Positions 5,721 through 9,941 of a stretch of 9,941 nucleotides of DNA are shown piece after piece. The notes under the pieces are model-generated. The model ran no database searches. It worked only from the letters and a program-made list of their open reading frames with translations, and was not told where the DNA came from. This DNA comes from an uncultured Oscillospiraceae bacterium (GTDB lineage Bacteria > Bacillota_A > Clostridia > Oscillospirales > Oscillospiraceae). Each line of letters starts with the position of its first letter. Within the stretch, counting starts at the first letter, position 1. The position numbers and the translations under genes are program-made. The stretch is from positions 1-9,941 of the forward strand of contig CAAGIF010000235.1 in assembly GCA_900769845.1 (NCBI GenBank), given 5' to 3'.

Positions 5721-8135
5721 ATGGAGTTTCCCATCTCCGAACAATACAAAACTGCCATTTTACGGCAATATAGCAAAGCCTTGTCCCAATATCCCATCGT
5801 AAAAGCAGAAGTCGACGACTATCTGAAGGGCACAGAGGAAACATTTTCCCTGTGCCTAAAATACCTTTATGGCCATATGGCAGCGCAGGATGTGCTTTCG
5901 GGTCCCGTGGAAGTATTCGCCGGATATGTGAACGCCACCTTGGAGGCATACCGGCAGATCGGATATCTTAAGACTGTGCCTGCGGAAATCTTCTTCCCCT
6001 ATGTGCTGTATCACAGGGTCAATTCCGAGTGTATGGATAGCAGCCGCGCGCTTTTACTGGCCGCGCTTGTGCCCTATGTGCAGAGAAAGTCCATGGAGCA
6101 GGCTGCCCTTGCCGTAAATTACTGGTGCTATGCCCACGCCACCTATACCCCCGCCGACGACCGAACCCTGGGCCCTTTGGCGATCCTTCGCCGCACAATG
6201 GGCCGTTGCGGCGAAGAGAGCGTGCTGACTGTCGCCGCCCTGCGAAGTGTGGGCATTCCCGCCCGCCAGTGTTACTGTCCCCGGTGGTCTCACTGCGATG
6301 ACAATCACGCATGGGTGGAGGTCTGGATCGACGGAAACTGGCATTACTTAGGCGCCTGTGAGCCAGAGCCGGCACTGGACCGTGGTTGGTTTGCCGCCGC
6401 CGCTTCCCGCGCCATGCGGGTGGACACCAAATGCTGGGCGGTCTGGGAAAAGGATGCCCTGTACAAAACCGTCAACTGCACTTCCCGCTATACCGACGCC
6501 CGGATACTGACAGTACGGATCACCAAAGAAGGGACTCCTGTCCCCGGCGCCCGGGTACAGTTCCAAATCGTCAATTACAGCGAGGCATATACGCTTTGGG
6601 AAACATTGACAGACAGCTTCGGTATGGCCCGTTTCGAGACCGGACCGGGCGACCTGCTTGTCTGCGCGCAGCATGGTGGGCAAGTGGCGCTGGAAAAGGT
6701 GGATTTGCGGCTGCAGGACTGCGTGACTCTGGAACTGAAGGAGGCTTTCCCGGAACGGCTTGCAGGAAACCTGGTACCGCCGGAGGATAGCAGCGGCGTG
6801 ATGCCTTGTGTGGCGTCACCGCGTCACAAGGAACTGCTGCGCCTGTGCGAAGCCCATTTAGCTGGGCGCCGGGCCGCTTTTTCTGAGGATGCCTATTTGC
6901 GCCATGCCGCTTTAAACGCCCCTGAGATACAAGCATTTCGGGAAGACAGCAGATATCCGTATGCTTATAAGGAGGAGCTGCTAAGCACCCTGCGGCCCAA
7001 GGACTTTGTGGACATTACCCGGGAAGTACTGACAGACGCATTGGATGTTGCTGCGGCTGCAAAAGGACAATATCCGCAAGATATTTTCCGCGATTATATT
7101 TTGGCGCCCCGAATCGCAGACGAAATGCTGCTGCCGGAGCGGCAGAAGATCCGCGGGTTGTTTCCAGAGGATTTTACAGATCCCGGTCAGATACTGAAAT
7201 GGATGCAGCTTCACATGCAAATTCTCCCCGATGAGGGCATCTGTAACTACTATCCCAGCGCCTATGGCTGTCTGCGATGCCGCCAGGTGCCCGGGTTCGC
7301 CTTCGACACGGTGTTTGTAGCCTTGTGCCGCGCATTCCGCTTTCCCGCCCGGTTGGATCCCCACACAAAGGCGGCCCAATGGCTGGACAGCCAGGGCTCC
7401 TGGCGCAGCATTCGCCCCACAGATGCGCCGGTGAAGCTGACTCTGGAAATCCCAGCCGAAAAGAAACTGCGTTATTTTGAGCACATTACTCTGGGCCTTT
7501 GGGATGGGCATGACTTTGTCACCCTGCAGTATCCGGATTTGACCGTTCAAAATAACCACAGCTTTTCCCTGCGGCCGGGTTTTTACCGTATTACTGTAAC
7601 GACACGGCAAATCGACGGAACCGCCAGCATAGCCCTTTGGCACGCAACAATTCAGGAAGATAAGACAATACAGATCACGCCTCCGGAAGATCAGACAGCC
7701 CAGCGGCTGAAACAGGTGCCCCTGCACCTTCCCGATGGTCCGCTGCGGGATATCCTGCGCCAAAAGCCGGCCAGAAACCTGCTTCTGATTTTTGCCGAGC
7801 CCGGCAGCGAGCCTACGGAGCATCTGCTGCAGGAAATGCAGGACAGCGCCGACAAGTTCCGGAATTTGGCCTGCCGGATCCTTTTGCTGACAGAAACTCC
7901 AAATGCGCAGGCGCATCCCACGATACAGCTTTTGAAGGCCCAGCTTCCGGATATAGAGATCCTCTGCCTGCAGGATTTTGCTGCGCGCAGGGCCCTGCAC
8001 CGGCAAATGCAGGTGGGGGATCTGCGTCTTCCCTTCGTGATTTGCGCCAACAGCCGCGGGCAGGGCGTTTATGCTGATGCCAATTATCGGATCCGCATGG
8101 CGCAGACGCTTCTTGAAATTCAAAAAATCTTGTAA
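5721..8135 (+). CDS. Multidomain transglutaminase-like protein, cytoplasmic
   Basis: An 804-residue protein with a papain/transglutaminase-like catalytic domain. ATG 5721 is preferred over ATG 5715 because GAAAGGA (5705-5711), inside the end of the fucosidase gene, is 9 nt from 5721 but only 3 nt from 5715. Domains by eye: helical N-terminus (1-130); transglutaminase core (about 133-235) with GRCGEES (Cys163), IPARQCY and DDNHAWVEVW (His196), then YLGACEPEP, where Glu214 sits near the usual catalytic Asp; an Ig-like or carboxypeptidase-regulatory-type domain (255-340); a linker; a second transglutaminase-like segment (505-565, VFVALCRAFRFPARLD) where the Cys position appears to be Ala527; a beta domain (575-655); and a thioredoxin-like C-terminus (about 665-804). 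No signal peptide or membrane segment. Such folds act as proteases, amidases, peptide N-glycanases or cross-linkers; the reaction here is unknown. Translational proximity to the fucosidase suggests a shared pathway, possibly glycopeptide breakdown. Confidence 0.85.
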   Translation: MEFPISEQYKTAILRQYSKALSQYPIVKAEVDDYLKGTEETFSLCLKYLYGHMAAQDVLSGPVEVFAGYVNATLEAYRQIGYLKTVPAEIFFPYVLYHRVNSECMDSSRALLLAALVPYVQRKSMEQAALAVNYWCYAHATYTPADDRTLGPLAILRRTMGRCGEESVLTVAALRSVGIPARQCYCPRWSHCDDNHAWVEVWIDGNWHYLGACEPEPALDRGWFAAAASRAMRVDTKCWAVWEKDALYKTVNCTSRYTDARILTVRITKEGTPVPGARVQFQIVNYSEAYTLWETLTDSFGMARFETGPGDLLVCAQHGGQVALEKVDLRLQDCVTLELKEAFPERLAGNLVPPEDSSGVMPCVASPRHKELLRLCEAHLAGRRAAFSEDAYLRHAALNAPEIQAFREDSRYPYAYKEELLSTLRPKDFVDITREVLTDALDVAAAAKGQYPQDIFRDYILAPRIADEMLLPERQKIRGLFPEDFTDPGQILKWMQLHMQILPDEGICNYYPSAYGCLRCRQVPGFAFDTVFVALCRAFRFPARLDPHTKAAQWLDSQGSWRSIRPTDAPVKLTLEIPAEKKLRYFEHITLGLWDGHDFVTLQYPDLTVQNNHSFSLRPGFYRITVTTRQIDGTASIALWHATIQEDKTIQITPPEDQTAQRLKQVPLHLPDGPLRDILRQKPARNLLLIFAEPGSEPTEHLLQEMQDSADKFRNLACRILLLTETPNAQAHPTIQLLKAQLPDIEILCLQDFAARRALHRQMQVGDLRLPFVICANSRGQGVYADANYRIRMAQTLLEIQKIL

Positions 8136-8341
8136 GATCCGCAAGAGCAATTCTTTAAATAACGCTTTCGCATTCCGTATCAGCAGCTGCGGCCATGGGA
8201 CCCCCATTGGGTTGTAATGCCTCTTTGCCCACCGGGCGCGGATCACCTACTCCGATGGCACCCCCCTTCAACACGGATGTGGAGATCTGGCAGTTTACCA
8301 GCCTTGCCATCGTGCCCGGTCCGGGTAAAAAAATCGCCACC
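8136..8341. other. Junction between the transglutaminase-like operon and RHS-like sequence
   Basis: No clear terminator follows the transglutaminase-like stop codon, and no recognisable promoter or ribosome binding site precedes the RHS frame. The RHS frame is open from 8159 (after TAA 8156-8158), but its translation up to about 8340 (for example APPFNTDVEIWQF) does not look like YD repeats. A different frame at 8239-8265 reads RITYSDGTP, which does look like RHS sequence. A C6 run at 8261-8266 lies where the two frames would have to join. This is best read as a rearrangement or decayed 5' end of the RHS gene. Confidence 0.4.
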
Positions 8342-9941
8342 TCCAGCGGCTACAATGCAACGGGAGACCTGCTGACCTCCGTCACCGATGCCGCGGGCAA
8401 CACCGTTGCTTATGCCTACACCACCGCCAACGGTCAGATGCCGGGGCTTCCCGACTCCGTCACCACGCCCAACGGCACTCAGACCTTTACCTATTACGAT
8501 TCCCGGAACCGGGCGACGCAAACGGATATTGCAAAGGTTGTGGATTTACAGTATACTTACAGTAGTGGAAATCTCACAAAAATCACCCGTTCCAACCAGG
8601 GCGGTGTGTTGCAAACCTACAATTTGGGCTATGATGTGTTCGGCAACATGACTAGCATCAAGGTCGGAAACCGCAATCTTGGCACTTACAATTACAACGC
8701 GGTCACTGGCGTTTTGAACAGCCAGACTTATGGCAACGGCGATACTGTCACCTATACCTACGACAATCTGGGCCGGGTGAAAACCACCACCTACTCCGAC
8801 GGCCTGATCATCAACTACGCCTACAGCGGCGAGGGCGATCTGTACTCCGTCACTTCCCAGGAAGACGATGTGACCACCAAGTACATCAACACCACCGACT
8901 CCCTGGGCAGACCCGTCTACAGCGAGAAGCTGGTCAACGGCACCACCAATTTCCGGGTGGGACACAAGTACGATGACATTGGCCGCTTGTCCGGCGCAAC
9001 CTGGCAGTTCACTCAGAACGGCGCATCCTACGCAAACTCCTACACCTACAACAACCTTGGCAAGGTGCAGGGCATGGTGTCCGGCGTCATGGGAACCGGG
9101 TACAGCTATGACGAACTGCTTCGCCTGTCCCAGATCGATTCCGAGATCAATGTCGCGGACAGAACCTATACCTACCGGGATATTGATACCACCAAAACCA
9201 CGAACCAAGTTACCAAGCTGTCCTATCCCACTTTGAAGAATGGCTATAATTTCAATTACACCTATGACAACATGGGTAACATTGCGACCTATAGCCTGAC
9301 CTGCGCCAACACCGGGTACAATGAAGCCCAGTTCACCTACACTTATGACCAGCAGGGACAGCTAACAAAGGCAACCGATGGCAGTGTGACCTTTAACTAC
9401 GCCTACGATACCACCGGCAATATTACCTCTGCCAATGGACACAGCTATACCTATGGTAACTCCGACTGGAAGGACCTGCTGACGGCCTACGACGGTCAGT
9501 CCATTTCCTATGACGAGATTGGCAATCCCACCAGTTATTACAATGGTACGAGATGGACATTCAACTGGGAGAACGGCAGACGGCTAACTTCTGCATCCGG
9601 CGGCGGTCATACGATTTCCTATACATATGACCTCGATGGATTGAGAACCAGCAAGACAGTTGACGGCGTGGTTTACAACTACTATTACGCCGGGTCGCAA
9701 CTGGTAAGAATGACCTATGGGGACTATGTGCTGGATTTCTTCTATAATGCCAATGGTACGCCCATTGCAATGCGCCAAGGTTATGCGTCTAATAGCAACT
9801 ATGTTGTGTACTACTACATTACAAACCTGCAAGGCGATGTAATTAGACTGGTTGATGTAAATGGCAGCACTGCCGCGTACTATGAGTATGATCCTTACGG
9901 AAATGCTATCCAAGCAGCAGGTTCTCACGCAACGATCAATC
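8195..9941 (+). CDS. RHS/YD-repeat protein, start unclear, continues beyond window
   Basis: An RHS-family polymer-forming toxin-delivery or surface protein. The frame is open from 8159 to the window edge without a stop. ATG 8195 is only the first ATG, has no ribosome binding site, and ATG 8255 is no better, so the 5' end is probably missing or frameshifted. RHS-like sequence starts at about 8342 (GYNATGDLLTSVTDAAGN). Numerous YD repeats follow, such as TVTYTYDNLGRV, VGHKYDDIGRLSG, FNYTYDNMGNIA and FNYAYDTTGNIT. The RHS-associated core appears at 9809-9865 (YYYITNLQGDVIRLVD) and YYEYDPYGN at 9878-9904. In this family the repeats build a hollow shell enclosing a C-terminal toxin, and the variable tip begins soon after the core, i.e. 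just outside this window. No signal peptide, transport domain or immunity gene is visible here. Codon use becomes more AT-rich after about 9600. It could be an expressed gene, an orphan RHS fragment or a pseudogene. Confidence 0.8.
   Translation, partial: MGPPLGCNASLPTGRGSPTPMAPPFNTDVEIWQFTSLAIVPGPGKKIATSSGYNATGDLLTSVTDAAGNTVAYAYTTANGQMPGLPDSVTTPNGTQTFTYYDSRNRATQTDIAKVVDLQYTYSSGNLTKITRSNQGGVLQTYNLGYDVFGNMTSIKVGNRNLGTYNYNAVTGVLNSQTYGNGDTVTYTYDNLGRVKTTTYSDGLIINYAYSGEGDLYSVTSQEDDVTTKYINTTDSLGRPVYSEKLVNGTTNFRVGHKYDDIGRLSGATWQFTQNGASYANSYTYNNLGKVQGMVSGVMGTGYSYDELLRLSQIDSEINVADRTYTYRDIDTTKTTNQVTKLSYPTLKNGYNFNYTYDNMGNIATYSLTCANTGYNEAQFTYTYDQQGQLTKATDGSVTFNYAYDTTGNITSANGHSYTYGNSDWKDLLTAYDGQSISYDEIGNPTSYYNGTRWTFNWENGRRLTSASGGGHTISYTYDLDGLRTSKTVDGVVYNYYYAGSQLVRMTYGDYVLDFFYNANGTPIAMRQGYASNSNYVVYYYITNLQGDVIRLVDVNGSTAAYYEYDPYGNAIQAAGSHATIN
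8486..9772 (+). repeat. Array of about 18 degenerate YD (RHS) repeats
   Basis: Within the RHS frame, units of roughly 20-25 residues recur around the motif [Y/F]xYDxxG followed by a hydrophobic strand. About 18 units can be counted by eye, from FTYYDSRN (8486) to LDFFYNANGTPIAM (ending 9772). At DNA level only short pieces such as ACCTATACCTAC recur, so the array is old and divergent rather than a recent tandem duplication. Confidence 0.8.

Noticed and set aside
6981..8246. A 421-codon minus-strand open frame opposite the transglutaminase-like gene
   Set aside because: The plus-strand frame has domain motifs and a proper start; the minus-strand product is featureless.
8155..8340. Possible structured RNA or small minus-strand gene in the junction before the RHS frame
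   Set aside because: No consensus elements of tRNA, SRP RNA, RNase P or tmRNA could be identified, and the short minus-strand frame has no ribosome binding site.
8546..9208. A Val/Gly-rich 220-codon minus-strand frame
   Set aside because: It is the reverse image of YD repeats, whose Tyr, Asp and Thr codons read as Val, Gly and Ile on the other strand.
8486..9772. Repeated short DNA words considered as a CRISPR-like or tandem DNA array
   Set aside because: The repeats are at protein level (YD repeats), irregular in length and without constant spacers.

Overview
The window looks like chromosomal DNA of a Gram-positive, gut-type Firmicute (Clostridia). Supporting this are strong AAGGAGG-like ribosome binding sites, two lipoproteins with LxGC-type lipoboxes, extended -10 (TGnTATAAT) promoters, a GH29 fucosidase, and an RHS protein with a Clostridia-like core. 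Taxonomy is inferred from protein style only. Most of the window is moderately GC-rich. One small gene (2081-2539) and the last few hundred bases are visibly more AT-rich.

Layout: (1) The 3' part of a membrane-anchored glycerophosphodiester phosphodiesterase gene enters from the left edge and ends at 799, followed by a perfect hairpin terminator. (2) A patatin-like phospholipase (912-2039) has its own extended -10 promoter and is followed, with no terminator between, by a small AT-rich lipoprotein gene (2081-2539). (3) A bidirectional hairpin terminator (2562-2590) separates this from a convergent gene (4146-2644, minus strand) for a 5'-nucleotidase-like lipoprotein. Its second metal site is altered at two ligand positions. 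(4) A 260-base divergent intergenic region carries promoters for both directions and a three-half-site ACGGAT element over the rightward promoter. (5) A two-gene operon follows: a cytoplasmic GH29 alpha-L-fucosidase (4407-5714) and, 6 nt later, an 804-residue multidomain transglutaminase-like protein (5721-8135). (6) The rest is an RHS/YD-repeat reading frame that is open from 8159 to the window edge, has no convincing start signal, and leaves the window just after the RHS core, where a variable C-terminal tip normally begins.

How they fit together: the first two enzymes both act on lipids or lipid head groups (glycerophosphodiesters, acyl esters), and the 5'-nucleotidase-like lipoprotein suggests phosphate or nucleotide scavenging at the cell surface. 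The fucosidase and transglutaminase-like protein are almost certainly co-expressed and suggest intracellular processing of fucosylated glycans or glycopeptides. The RHS region is a separate module, probably for contact-dependent competition. The most unusual points are the altered metallophosphatase active site, the fucosidase/transglutaminase-like pairing, the small AT-rich lipoprotein gene bounded by related 18-bp palindromic sequences, and the apparently headless RHS frame.
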